Assembly: GCA_013115145.1 (NCBI GenBank)
Contig: JAAPAO010000337.1
Coordinates: 1-33,933 of the forward strand
DNA length: 33,933 nt
From: Perkinsus chesapeaki
Lineage: Eukaryota > Perkinsozoa > Perkinsida > Perkinsidae
Direction of reading: 5' to 3'
The notes under the pieces: generated by a model
The model's input: only the letters and a program-made list of their open reading frames with translations
What the model was told of the DNA's origin: nothing
Databases searched by the model: none
Position numbers and translations under genes: made by a program
Part shown: one piece after another, positions 1 to 9,747 of the stretch
Numbering within the stretch: position 1 is the first letter of the stretch
Layout of the letters: every line of letters starts with the position of its first letter

Positions 1-22
1 CTTGAGCCAAGATGGCTACGGT
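1..22 (-). other. Spliced-leader sequence, minus strand, at window edge
   Basis: Read on the minus strand, these 22 bases start ACCGTAGCCATC and end TTGGCTCAAG, which is the perkinsid/dinozoan trans-splicing leader with C at the variable pyrimidine position, matching at all 22 positions as I remember it. Trans-splicing puts this leader on the 5' end of nuclear mRNAs in dinoflagellates and Perkinsus. It could be the exon of an SL RNA gene, whose GT donor and intron would lie outside the window, or a relict leader in a reverse-transcribed mRNA. It abuts the 5' end of the DGAT2 gene, and its plus-strand end offers a GT at 21-22 that could act as a donor for that gene. The contig may simply break here because the leader is multicopy. 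Confidence 0.8.
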
Positions 23-64
23 ACAAATAGTCGACACTCAAAGCAATAATCAATCACTAATTAG

Positions 65-1906
65 AATATACTTGTACATGTTCATAACGCCGTATCTTCC
101 GTGGGCGAGCGAGATTGCATCTTCACGGACTTGCGGGACGCGTGCAGCGTCACGGTACGTGACAGATTGTTCAGCCTCCACTATTAAGCAGTATTTATCG
201 GTGCCGGGTAAGAGGTGGTGCATTGGGACAAGGATTGTGTGTTGTTGATACCTTGCTCCGTGACGGAAATATTTTATAAAAATAATCCCGACCGCTATTT
301 GTACCACCAACCTTTTGGTTATTGGCCGCGGCGCATACCACTAGACCATTTCAGTGGTATTCTTCGTCGGAATCACATACCCATCGGAATTCCTGGTTAC
401 TATGTGATTTTCGCTGCTCAATATATCCACTCGAGCTTAGTAATGAATAAAAATTACCACTATAATTCCCCGTCATTGAAAGTCGGCCCGGTTAGAACTC
501 TGTGCTTTCCCTAAAAATACTTACCATTAGCATTCACGGTGAAGCATCTATTCCTAGTAGTGGCCAATAGGATATTCTCATTCACCTTGTTCTTCCAGGT
601 CAAGCAGTTGTATTGGTTCTTGGCGGGGCCGCTGAAGCTCTGGATACTAAAGCAGGAAGGTAGAGGCAGATTAGAGCGGGAAGGGCGGCGGATATCTTAA
701 AACCGTTTCAGATACGTTTTGACGATTCGCCGCCGTAAAGGCTTCTTCCGTATAGCCATGCAGAAGGGAACACCTCTTGTGCCCAGCTTTGGATTCGGTG
801 AAAATGATTTATGGGTAGGAACACTGGTGTGGGTTTGTAGGGATTTGATGACAAGCAAATAGTGTTGTGGATAGGATATTGTATCTTGGGGGGACTTATT
901 GGGGACCTAGACGTGTTATAAACTCACTGCTAGTATATACTGAATGCTCTCTCTTCATCATCATCATAATCGTCATCTAAAACGTCTCCGTTATCATATG
1001 CCTTAACGGTGCATTGTGTGTTAGCTTGTCCATTACCAGGAGCACTAGGCAGCAGCTCTACTGAGTGTATAGGAATAACTTGCTTGATATTATTGAACGC
1101 TCTCTCATCTCAGCATCGTCAAAACTCTTTAAGGGATCTCGATGTTATCTTAATGCGACTTGCATTGTGTGTTAACTTTTGTACTTGGTCCTGTGTAATA
1201 GTTAGTATATCATCATTAGGATACTTCCCTCCAACCAGTGAGCGCTACCAGCTGGATAAGGCGGGTTCAGGACTGGATGTATAAGAAGCTTACCTTTTCG
1301 ACGCCTATCTTCTCCGGCCGAGGTAATGCTGCCGCCGCCACAAATGATATCCTCGCAGGGTTACCTACTTAGGCGTGTTTACTTACAATTTCGGCATGCT
1401 CCCCTTCAGAAGGCCGGTTTACACGGTTGTTGGAGAGGTACTAGGGGAGAAGGGATAGATGCCAGAGGCCAGGCCAGAGGTATCATTAGTTAGCCCCACT
1501 ACGGACTCCACTGTGCCTGCGGACCTCTCTATTCTCTTAAATGTCCGGAATGGTATGGCTCATAATATAGTACACTTGTACTATTCACATATTTCCACTT
1601 ACTGTATAAATACCATTGTTGTTCTTTTTGAGGACGTAACATATGGTTATCCTATTGCCGAGCAGCAGCTTATGGCGAACTACAAGGCTGAACTTGATTC
1701 CATAATACATATCTACTTTTTCCTATCCACTTCATGCAGTGATAATAGTTGCTGTTGTTGTTTAGCCGGTCGAGGTTACACAGAAAGACCATCCAACGAG
1801 TGATGATATAGAGGAGTTGAAGGAGAGGTACATCGCAGCTTTGAGGGCATTGTTCGATAAGTGGAGACCGCGCCTACAGCCAAATGCCGAGCTTATTATA
1901 CTGTAA
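65..1906 (+). CDS. DGAT2: DGAT2-family acyl-CoA:acylglycerol acyltransferase, 5' incomplete
   Basis: Diacylglycerol acyltransferases of the DGAT2 type add an acyl group from acyl-CoA to acylglycerol at the ER and lipid droplet, the last step of triacylglycerol synthesis. Exons by phase: 65-207, 599-659, 712-814, 1220-1322, 1373-1437, 1766-1906 (stop TAA). Conserved blocks in order: STIKQYLSVPG, VLVLGGAAEALD, RRRKGFFRIAMQKGTPLVP, FGFGENDLW, SWIRRVQDW, GVFTYNFGMLPFRRP, TVVGEPVEV, then HPTSDDIEELKERYIAAL as in the usual C-terminus. The HPHG active-site block and the N-terminal membrane part are not seen; they lie outside the window or are lost. In the first exon the family match moves from one frame (FTDLRDAC, 122-145) to another (YVTDCSAST, 156-182), one base out of phase. 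Introns of 52 and 50 nt sit beside longer ones of 391, 405 and 328 nt. Family sure; integrity of the 5' end not. Confidence 0.85.
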
Positions 1907-2482
1907 AGAATAGCGGGCCTACAAATACCAGTCATCACACTAGTAGTGATAACCATATTTTTATGATCGTCGAAAAGTTGACTGTAAATGAGTGAGGTAA
2001 CACTTGAAAAAAGAAACTATTTCTTCCTTCCAAAGTGAGCGAGTTAAATTCACCTTCAAGTGTTGTGAGTCGAGTTGTAGTTGTCAAAGTGTCAAAGTGG
2101 TTAACGAGGAGTAAGGGAGGGGGCTATTGTAATATCGATTATGCACTTATTTCTTCATTTACTTTGTCGTTTATGTGGATGTCGATGGTTCATCTATTAC
2201 TGTATTGTTATTTTCATATCCATTGCGACCTGCTGGAATGTAGGCCTATACTTACCTTGATATCCTTTTGAGAAAAGTCACAAGATTTTGCTCGATTTTT
2301 CCATTCACCCGTGCGTGGACACCTAGGGGTCTGAATTTGGAGAATGTAAGAAGTTAAGGAAATTGAAGGAAAGGCTTGGTAAAGACAGCTGCCGACGACG
2401 GCGGCGATGGGTGGCATTCCAATACGTATTGTGGATGATTGTAATGGTTTGGCACCACCGCAGCGTTGGTATATTATATAAC
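1907..2482. other. Intergenic stretch, no supported gene
   Basis: Between the DGAT2 stop and the next gene start nothing has a domain, a consistent exon chain or a clear promoter. A Lys/Arg-rich open frame at 2363-2480 runs into the next gene's start in the same frame, but there is no reason to treat it as translated. Confidence 0.4.
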
Positions 2483-4118
2483 ATGACCGCTCCCTCCTCT
2501 GAGAGCTCACCAGTTAACTCTGGTGCTTTCAAGGCTGATGATGATAAGGAAAATAAAAAGTAGAATACGGTAGGAAATAAGGATGCATCAACCGTGTCAG
2601 AATGGATGTTATGGCCGCTGTTAATAAGCTGTTCTCAAGACTGGAAAAAGAAATAGAAAAGGAGAAACCAGATAACACCATACACTTTATAGTGGACATG
2701 CTTTGCCGTTCTTAGTAAGCGGCAGCTGGAGTTGGGGCGAAGTGGCTTATGGGAAAATAATATCCTACTTTTCATGAAAATTGGCGCCAACTATAACACT
2801 ATTGTGCAGGATGATATGAAAATGCAATAGAGTATTGAGGAAATAGATAGTTAGCTCTCGCAGTACCTGCCGTCATGTCTAACTATTAGATGGTCCAACA
2901 TCGCGTGAATCCAAATCATCAGTCACGTCAAAATTGAATTAAAGATAGTCACTATATTTAATCCAATTTTGATTCACCATTTTCTTAGGTCCCCAACAAA
3001 TAAAGCAACTTGAGTGGATTCTGAATATCCGTAAAATTATCTGTCGAATAATTCACTTGAAAAATTTGTCATTGTGTGAATTCAAAAAAACCGAAAACCT
3101 TGACGTAGTTAATAGGATAAAGAAACTTAGGAGCTTAAAGTTAGCTGTCTGCAGAAAAGTTTAGTTGTCCGTCACCCGTCATTCCTTGGTAGAATTATTG
3201 GTGCCTCAGTCCGGAGCATCTCAACGGTTTCGCATCCCTCTGGAACTCTGACCAACACGTGCAGCGTGAGAGGAACGATGTTGTTAACTTTTTCCGCAGC
3301 AACAAGATATCCGCACAGATCGCTGCGCACTTCATAAATGCCGGATATGATACGGTGAGAAATTATATGGTCGCGGGTTCGAATCCCAGCGAGGGTATTT
3401 TAAATAGGTAGAGACTTTAGAGACTCTCACTCCAGAGTCACTGCAGGATATAGAGGCATTTAATGACGCTAAGTGGCTCCCTGGCCATAAGGTAGGTCCC
3501 GGCTCAAGCCGTTGACGGCTACTACGATCTGTAATGGAGGGGGGCTCTTGGGTGCTCCGACCAAGCCGCTGCTGGAGATCTTCATCGCCAAGCTTTTTAG
3601 GGCAGCTGTTTCGTGCTGCTCCATTAGTTATGTATTCATCACAAATACTAACTTAGAACTTCTTTTTATACTAAATACTAATTATTCAATACTGGATCTA
3701 AGGCTTCATTAAAATACTAATACTCTCAGTGGTCATTGGTCAATGTTAAACTCCAGCTGTGGATAGCATGGTCAGGCCCTCATCCGAGTAAAGTCTGCTG
3801 ACAATAGTCAGTCTGATCTTTGTTAGGTCCGTCTCATTCAGCTCTTTACAGATATTCATGACCGTGTTCAGCAATATAAGAACGTACTTCATTACCCTCT
3901 CCAATCCTATCAGTTCCATTTCTTAGGATTGCACCGCCCATATGTTGCCCTATTTGGCGAGGTCTCCGGCAACAGTCACCAGCTACCCCATCCCCACACA
4001 AACGCTCCTTACAAGTTCAGTGATGGGCGGCGGCGGCCTCGGTTCCTCTACGCCTTTCCCTCCCTATCAATCGACCTTGCATCAACCCCCACAGACGGCG
4101 AGATATAGTAGGTCCTAG
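2483..4118 (+). CDS. RIIa-like docking domain plus SAM-like domain protein
   Basis: Six exons join without a break in phase: 2483-2559, 2601-2714, 3210-3354, 3408-3491, 3827-3883, 3927-4118, giving about 222 residues. The order is a short acidic/Lys leader, then a helix pair EIEKEKPDNTIHFIVDMLCR followed by SYPEHL, which resembles the RIIa/DPY30-type dimerisation-docking fold, then a SAM-like block (VVNFFRSNK, FINAGYDTVETLETLTPESL, WLPGHK joined across an intron to VRLIQLF), then a Ser/Thr/Pro/Gly-rich tail. The junction rebuilding SYPEHL (2714 to 3210) and the one rebuilding PGHKVRL (3491 to 3827) both restore the sequence expected for each domain, which is strong support for the chain. Proteins of this layout usually act as scaffolds, for example in cAMP-kinase anchoring or cilia, but that is inference. 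The 3' end is less certain: a GTAGGT donor at 4108 could replace the stop at 4116-4118 and lead to an exon at 4210-4274. Confidence 0.75.
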
Positions 4119-4812
4119 CTGGTGCAGCAGCACTAAGAAGTGATTATTGATTAGTATCATCTGGTGGACTTCATTCAAGCTATATGACGACTCCTAGACA
4201 GGTTACTAGGACTACCCGTGTCACCACTAGCTCCAACCTCCAGCCCTATACTTCTAGGAGTAGGTCCTTGGTAGCCTACTCGGTACACTTCTCAAAGTTC
4301 TCATGTGGCTCTGACAGCTTGTTTTGGACTCGGATTCAAAAACCGTTGACAATTCAAGAGAATACAAGATGTGGATTCAAGAAAATTTGTGGAGAAATTT
4401 CGCGAATTTTCTCTGGAAATATTCCTGTACTCTCCTGCTCGACTTTTCTCTGAAACGCTTCGTGGCGCGGAATCTCCCCTGGGGTGAGATGGGTGGTCAC
4501 CAGTAACGGGTTAGCTTAGCCGTGGTGGTTCCAAGCCTCCACAATGAGTCTTTCGCCAGGTCAAAGAATAAGCTCGATGCCATCTTGGCATGCAGCCTGC
4601 AATACCTCCAGAGACATCTCGACCACCATCATTAAATCTGGCCCGGGTACTCCTGTCAGTGCTTCCGATGGCTGCTGCGGAGAGGAGTAGCTACTGCTGC
4701 CACTGCTGCATGCTTGTGAGGGAGTCGACAAGATTATTCTTAATTAGCTTTCGAAATATCTATACCGGTTGGGTTGGTCGGTGGTGAACTGATAAGATCA
4801 GCGTTGTTTTAA
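4119..4812. other. Intergenic stretch, no supported gene
   Basis: Open frames here (4184-4453, 4324-4506, 4590-4787) overlap one another, lack domains and show no exon chain. The first part could hold an alternative last exon (4210-4274) of the docking/SAM gene. Nothing else stands out. Confidence 0.4.
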
Positions 4813-5648
4813 ATGGATCTTGATCCTTCTCAAGTGCGGTCACTGCTGATCAGGCAGGATGAATGGACATCAGGTGTTATGTTTGATGCCGATACTGGTA
4901 GTAGTAGGGAGAAGAGCTCCGGTTCATGTAGCGGTAGAACGTCCAATGCTAGAGTGGACCGTGGGCCAATGGAAATGTGGGAATCTACATCACTCGGCTT
5001 GGTATTTCACAGCTGACGATAGTAAGACTCTCGACTGAGCAGTTTGAGTTGATTAATGAGGGCTGGCGGCATATTTGTGGCATATATGAAGGGGTCATGA
5101 TGACGCGTACTGCTGCACATATAGCCGTCTGGGCTGCTGGGAAGAGATGCAGTCAGCTAGACGAAAAACCATCGTTGTCTGTCTGCCGGCTGCATGACCG
5201 TGGCAATCTGGTGAATTTCATGGATTCCATTTCTTGATCGTGCGAACTATGGCAGAGGGATGTGGTCGATACTGTTGAGTATTATGGGCATCAGAGATTG
5301 AAGTGCCCATTATGGCAGGTAAAATAATAGCGAGTACGGCCCCCTTACCAGGAGAGATGGTGGATAGCACAAATGGGACAGCGGCAGAAACAACGGTGGC
5401 GTCGTCATCAACGTCAAGCGGCAGTGTCAGTGCAATAGATTACAGTAGCATCAGTAGCATTAGGTGAGTTAATAGCTTTATCAGGTCACTTGGCTGACAA
5501 TGTAAAGGGAATGATTAAAGCCTATTCACCGGCGGACAAAGGTCAGGCAGTTCTGGCTGATGGGCTCAATTGGCTGGGAATGCATTTCGATGTACTACCA
5601 CTTCACAATGGGGCTCATAATATCGGCATTCTAGCGGGAGCCCGATGA
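4813..5648 (+). CDS. Unrecognised multi-exon protein
   Basis: The last three exons are firm by phase: 5013-5210, 5256-5318 and 5439-5648, joined by introns of 45 and 120 nt, ending at TGA 5646-5648. The encoded parts include EQFELINEGWRHICGIYEGV, a small hydrophobic helix TAAHIAVWAAGKRC, a Cys/His-containing piece YYGHQRLKCPLWQ, and a C-terminal part ALGELIALSGHLADNVKGM. The ATG at 4813 opens a Ser/Gly-rich acidic exon (MDLDPSQVRSLL) that probably belongs to the same gene, but the splice into 5013 needs a phase-0 donor and the only one near is a weak GTGGAC at about 4960. An apparent in-frame TGA at 5234 is removed by the 45-nt intron, so there is no need to call a pseudogene. No family recognised. 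Confidence 0.5.
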
Positions 5649-5819
5649 CGGAAACCACCGCGATGAGAAAGAATAATATCAGGACCCGTCTGATGTCACA
5701 AGATGATATCTTCCTCGCTGTTCCGTGATTCGAGCTCCCTCCTCGCCCACTGATAAGCTAGTATGAAAAGTACTAGTAAAGTTGGGGCTCTATAGACTCT
5801 AAATATGTTACGCATACAT

Positions 5820-6120
5820 TTAGTGAATAATTGAATTATTATAATTCATAATACAGATATAGACGTTTGTATAATTATGATAATTATGACGTCTATATAA
5901 TTATGATAATTATGACGTTTGTATAATTATGATAATTATGACGTCTATATAATTATGATAATTATGACGTCTGTATAATTATGATAATTATGACGTCTGT
6001 ATAATTATGATAATTATGACGTTTGTATAATTATGATAATTATGACGTTTGTATAATTATGATAATTATGACGTCTGTATAATATACATAAATATAGATT
6101 ATAGATATATTTTATAATGT
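5820..6120. repeat. 26-bp AT-rich minisatellite in an AT-rich spacer
   Basis: Eight head-to-tail copies of a 26-bp unit start at 5862, 5888, 5914, 5940, 5966, 5992, 6018 and 6044, with a ninth partial copy at 6070-6082. Each unit is GACGT followed by YTRTATAATTATGATAATTAT and differs only at one or two transition positions. The unit carries the self-complementary 8-mer ATAATTAT. Flanks at 5780-5860 and 6083-6300 are also strongly A+T rich. Spacing is constant with no distinct spacers, so it is not a CRISPR array. Confidence 0.95.
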
Positions 6121-6297
6121 ATAGGCTAACTCCTGACTGCCACTCGCTCGCCTATCTGGTCAAAGGAGGAGTGCTCTACCATAGAAAACTATAGACTAGA
6201 TTGTAATGGATAACAGATGATTTTATAATATGATAATTCTATTCATAAGTATTATATAACACCTACGATATTATTAACTCTGTTGATTCGGGTATAA

Positions 6298-7832
6298 TTG
6301 ATATATCTCTCATTTCAGATTCATGCATTCTACCCTCCTTTACTCTATGGTCGGGAGAGTGCCCCTGCTGAGCAAGATGATAGTCACGACATGCCTTCCA
6401 GCTTGAGCGTTGAGAGTACTGTTGGTTTGGCAGCATGCAATGGTTTGCGGAATGAAGTGCCGATTATTCTCGTTATTACGTAATCACCTGTCTCCTGTCG
6501 CCTGCGTGTCTGCATGTTTGCCCTTTAGTTACTCCCTGCCAGTGTTATCCTCTAGAGCCGTACCGCAGATGATAAGGTTCTTCAGGGAGCACAGTAGGTT
6601 TTGCAAGCATCCGATGCCTTGTTAATCTTTGCGTGTGAAATGGTATTTGGTTCGGCCCGCTGTGTCACTTTTTAATAGCCCTCCAATCACGTTATATGAA
6701 TCGTGATGAACCTCACTCGCTCTTCGCAGTGTCGTATCCTTTCTCGAGCATCTTTCACAGTGTTCGCATCTTCGTTCTTTTTGTCAGTCGGTTACCTTCC
6801 AGACTGGTCCGAGGCTAAATGAAGTGTTTATAGTGTTTCTCACATGCTTGGCTTCGTGCTAGTTGTCAATTAGCAATCTCAATTTCTATGGGCCGCTGAT
6901 GTCAATTAAAAAATATATCAAGCTCGAGCATCCGAAGCCTATCTGTAGCTCGCTACGGTATCATGAGTACACTACTAGTCCATCACAACAGCCAGAGCAG
7001 TAGCTGGCTTCCCCCCTCCAGGAGGGAACTCACTATTACGTGGCCCTATCCTGTGAAGCTTACGTTCACTTCTACGTACCACCAATCGTTCTTACGTGAG
7101 AAGGATGCCCGTAGCTGTTATATTGAAAGAACCGCTACCGTTGGTAGTCTGTGGCACGTAGTCTTAAGGAGCTTGAAGCACGTTGAAATGAGCTATTATA
7201 ATAATCGTTATATAGTATGACAAGTAGTCAGACTAAAAGGGGGTCTAGTCACTAATCAGTATGCCCATCAAATCTCCAATCGAGGAGCCTGCAGTTTCCT
7301 AAAGAAAATTCCCGATAGTTTATGTCTCGCTCAGCTCCAAGAGTTTGACAGGGTGACACGCATTACACATATAATGGGCCACACTGGGAGTAGGAGTCCA
7401 ACGCGAAACGGTTGATGTTATATCGCTGGGCGAATGAAAACTACCCGGCAGCATCATCGTGCAAATTAATGAAGTTAAATACCGCATTTTCCAAGGTGAA
7501 AGCTGCAGATAGAGATTTGGTACACAAAAGGCCTACCGCGATGCAACGTTATGACAACATGCTCAAACAACACGTCTCAGCAAGAGATGCTCGTACTTCT
7601 ATGTGAAGCTCGGGTGAACAAACTAGTGAGCTTTGCTAGTTTTATAGGCGCCATCTTGAACAGATCACCACTGGTTAGGCATAGTTTCAAGCTGTTTCTG
7701 GTAACAAGTAGCCAAGGTCAGTTAGTTCTCCCGGTCTCCTCCGTCGCGAGCGAACCCTTTTTCCTGGCTTCCAGCTCACATTTCCGCGGTCTAATATATC
7801 TGCCAAAATCTGTACCGTAGGAATTGTGTATT
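6298..7832 (+). other. Possible coding exons, gene model unresolved
   Basis: A strong acceptor (TCTCATTTCAG, ending 6318) opens a frame of about 54 residues (IHAFYPPLLYGRESAPAE) to 6483, and a second frame of about 65 residues lies at 7412-7606 (MLYRWANENYPAASS). A third frame at 7551-7820 (NNTSQQEMLVLLCEARVNKL) can be reached from 7440-7495 by a 35-nt GTGAAA-AAAAG intron. The frames at 7412-7606 and 7551-7820 overlap and cannot all be right. No domain is recognised. Between 6630 and 6960 I see nothing gene-like. Confidence 0.3.
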
Positions 7833-8576
7833 ATGGACGCGAACGCGGCACCTACCTCTCCACCGGGGCCAACAACTTCAAGGTTGCTGGCTGCTCGCCA
7901 TAGAATACAAAGAATCATCAATACGAGCGGGAAAGATGAGTTTTCAGAGTGAGCGACCTCAAGAATCGTGAGAAGGGCAATCCTCCATAGTAGCTCATCG
8001 TCGTCGGATGAAGATATCGGTCTGGTCACGAGAGTAACACGACGAACACATGCACCGCGGTCTACTGATAAGAGGGCAAAAGAACAAGTTAGGCTAAGGC
8101 TGTTGTATTATCATTGACAATGATTGTTAAGGTTGAAGCGTGGATGTCAACCGATGATGAAGAGAACAACGCTAGTAACTATCGCACTGGTAGACAGACT
8201 GAGCGCGAGAAAGAGCTATTGGCATCCAAGGATGATGATGCGAAGAACAATAAAGAAAGGATGGACTCCCATAAGAGAGATAGGAAACACTCAAAAGGAA
8301 CGAGAAGCGCTGACTGTGTCACTCGATGCAAAGAAGTAGATTACGTGGTGGATCAGCAGCAGCTATTCACTGCAACAATCAGCTGCTTTGCAGGGTTCTG
8401 ACGAAGAGGTATCCATGAGGGTTTCGGACCTTTTGTGGATCAGAGAAGTTGTCGAAACCCAAAGGAATGCGTTGGAAGCTTTCAAAGCCACCAATTGTAT
8501 CCTGGTTGGGGGTATACAGAAGGTGCTGAAACATCATGGAATAAAAATAACAAAGAAAGGTGAGCGGTCTCCATAA
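7833..8576 (+). CDS. Charged Lys/Glu/Asp-rich protein, four exons
   Basis: Exons 7833-7948, 7991-8087, 8132-8335 and 8394-8576 join in phase through introns of 42, 44 and 58 nt and give 199 residues. The N-terminus is Pro/Thr-rich (MDANAAPTSPPGPTTSRLL); exon 2 has a Ser run into an acidic patch (SSSSSDEDIGL) and an Arg/Lys-rich stretch; exon 3 is highly charged (REKELLASKDDDAKNNKERM); exon 4 carries an amphipathic helix region (LLWIREVVETQRNALEAFK) and a basic end KKGERSP. What looks like a TGA after DEFSE at 7950 lies in the first intron, whose GTGAGC donor is near consensus. The composition suggests a coiled-coil or nucleic-acid-associated protein; function not recognised. The second intron uses a weaker donor (GTTAGG), so that junction is the least secure. 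Confidence 0.55.
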
Positions 8577-9324
8577 TTAACACTACAGCGACATGTCACT
8601 TAGATGCCATGGATGCCAGCTCGCCTGTCTCGGCCAGCAGACTGGTAAGGGCATTGGCAAAGTCCTTAGACCATGTTAAATGAGGATTGTGCCGGCTCTT
8701 GTTCTCCTATGAAAGTGTTGAGTAGATACATGCACCATAATTAATCCGGGGAGACAGTGCTTATACTCGCGTCACGACGTCACGACCATGGATTCATCTA
8801 GTCTCGCGGGAATGTTCCCCGGGGACCGACATGTGTTGGCGATGCGGAGATATAATGGAGATTCAGCTGGGACGTATGTTACCAGAGCAAGAAGATTCAA
8901 ATACATTCGTTCATACAAATACATCTGACGTGGCTTCTCTGTGGCTTCTTGGTCACGGGCCGTGACTTAGGACTCATACCCGATGCCAGGCTTTGTTTAA
9001 TTAACCTTACCTATAGCTGTTCGTTGGTATCATCTTAGTCTACCTTACAATGATACCTGCAATGATGCAAAAAGGCAGCAATACCACTGAGCTCCCGACC
9101 AGTCAAACTCCTCACTTGCTTGGAAGAATCACCATCTTGTATGTGTAGCAACGCTTTTGCGACAGATCCGGTCACGCGCGGTGACGGTCACGTTTCATGC
9201 TAACTTAGCATTGCTAAGCCGTTGTTTGACGAGAGCAAACTCTGGCGAAAACAAACAAGGTAGCCTTAACCTTCTCGCTCCACCGACTGTCGAGCTCTTC
9301 AGGCGTTTGTACATTAGATTACAA
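8577..9324. other. Spacer, no supported gene
   Basis: No long open frame with domain or splice support is seen. The frame upstream of 9325 is open back to about 9157 but has no ATG before 9325 and is most simply 5' leader of the following gene. An acceptor-like ATTAG at 9314-9318 shortly before the ATG would suit spliced-leader addition (inference). Confidence 0.4.
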
Positions 9325-9747
9325 ATGAAAGCTATCTCCATCTACATCTTGTGGCTCGATCTTATCATGGTGGTAGTGTTATCAAGATTGGGCGCACCTA
9401 GCCCTCCTACCGGTAAATATTTCTATAGGCCTAGCGCTACCATATGTGTCGAAACTGAGTGGTTGTATGGAACACCCAAAGAAGACCTTATCTTACGTGT
9501 TGATCGCAGCAAGCCCACTATCATTACGTCTCCTAGAATGACTTTGAAATATTTTGAACCAGACACGTATGAGGTTAGCCCGGTGAGCGACCAGAAACAT
9601 TCCAATTATGTTGTGGTCGTTAACACTGTCTGTGATGGCATTCTGGAAATGAGCAGCCATGACCTCTTCTCGTTCCAGTATGAAAACAATGATCTTATAA
9701 CGGACTTGGTGGAGGAATCCATAGTCCTTACTCCAGGTCATTGCTAG
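9325..9747 (+). CDS. Small secreted protein, family copy A
   Basis: A single-exon gene for 140 residues. The N-terminus (MKAISIYILWLDLIMVVVLS) is a signal peptide by composition. The mature part shares with copy B at 11897 the ordered blocks PSPPxGKY, C-x-ETEWL, PKEDLIL, F-x-EP-x-TY, and a C-terminal cysteine ending TPGHC. Cysteines lie in ICVETEW, TVCDG and the last residue. The start is the first ATG of the frame and is directly followed by the hydrophobic segment; further upstream the frame has only non-ATG codons. The product is probably exported; no family of known function is recognised, and it may be specific to Perkinsus. Copy B is about 2.1 kb downstream on the same strand. Confidence 0.8.
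   Translation: MKAISIYILWLDLIMVVVLSRLGAPSPPTGKYFYRPSATICVETEWLYGTPKEDLILRVDRSKPTIITSPRMTLKYFEPDTYEVSPVSDQKHSNYVVVVNTVCDGILEMSSHDLFSFQYENNDLITDLVEESIVLTPGHC

Noticed and set aside
5211-5255. In-frame TGA suggesting a pseudogene in the 4813-5648 gene
   Set aside because: A 45-nt GTGAAT-GGCAG intron in phase 0 removes it.
5862-6082. CRISPR-like array
   Set aside because: The 26-bp unit repeats head to tail with no variable spacers and the genome is eukaryotic.
7949-7990. Internal stop in the charged protein at 7833-8576
   Set aside because: A 42-nt intron with a GTGAGC donor removes it and joins the frame correctly.
7718-8029. Minus-strand gene of 103 residues
   Set aside because: It has no ATG start of note and overlaps the phase-supported plus-strand exons at 7833-8087.
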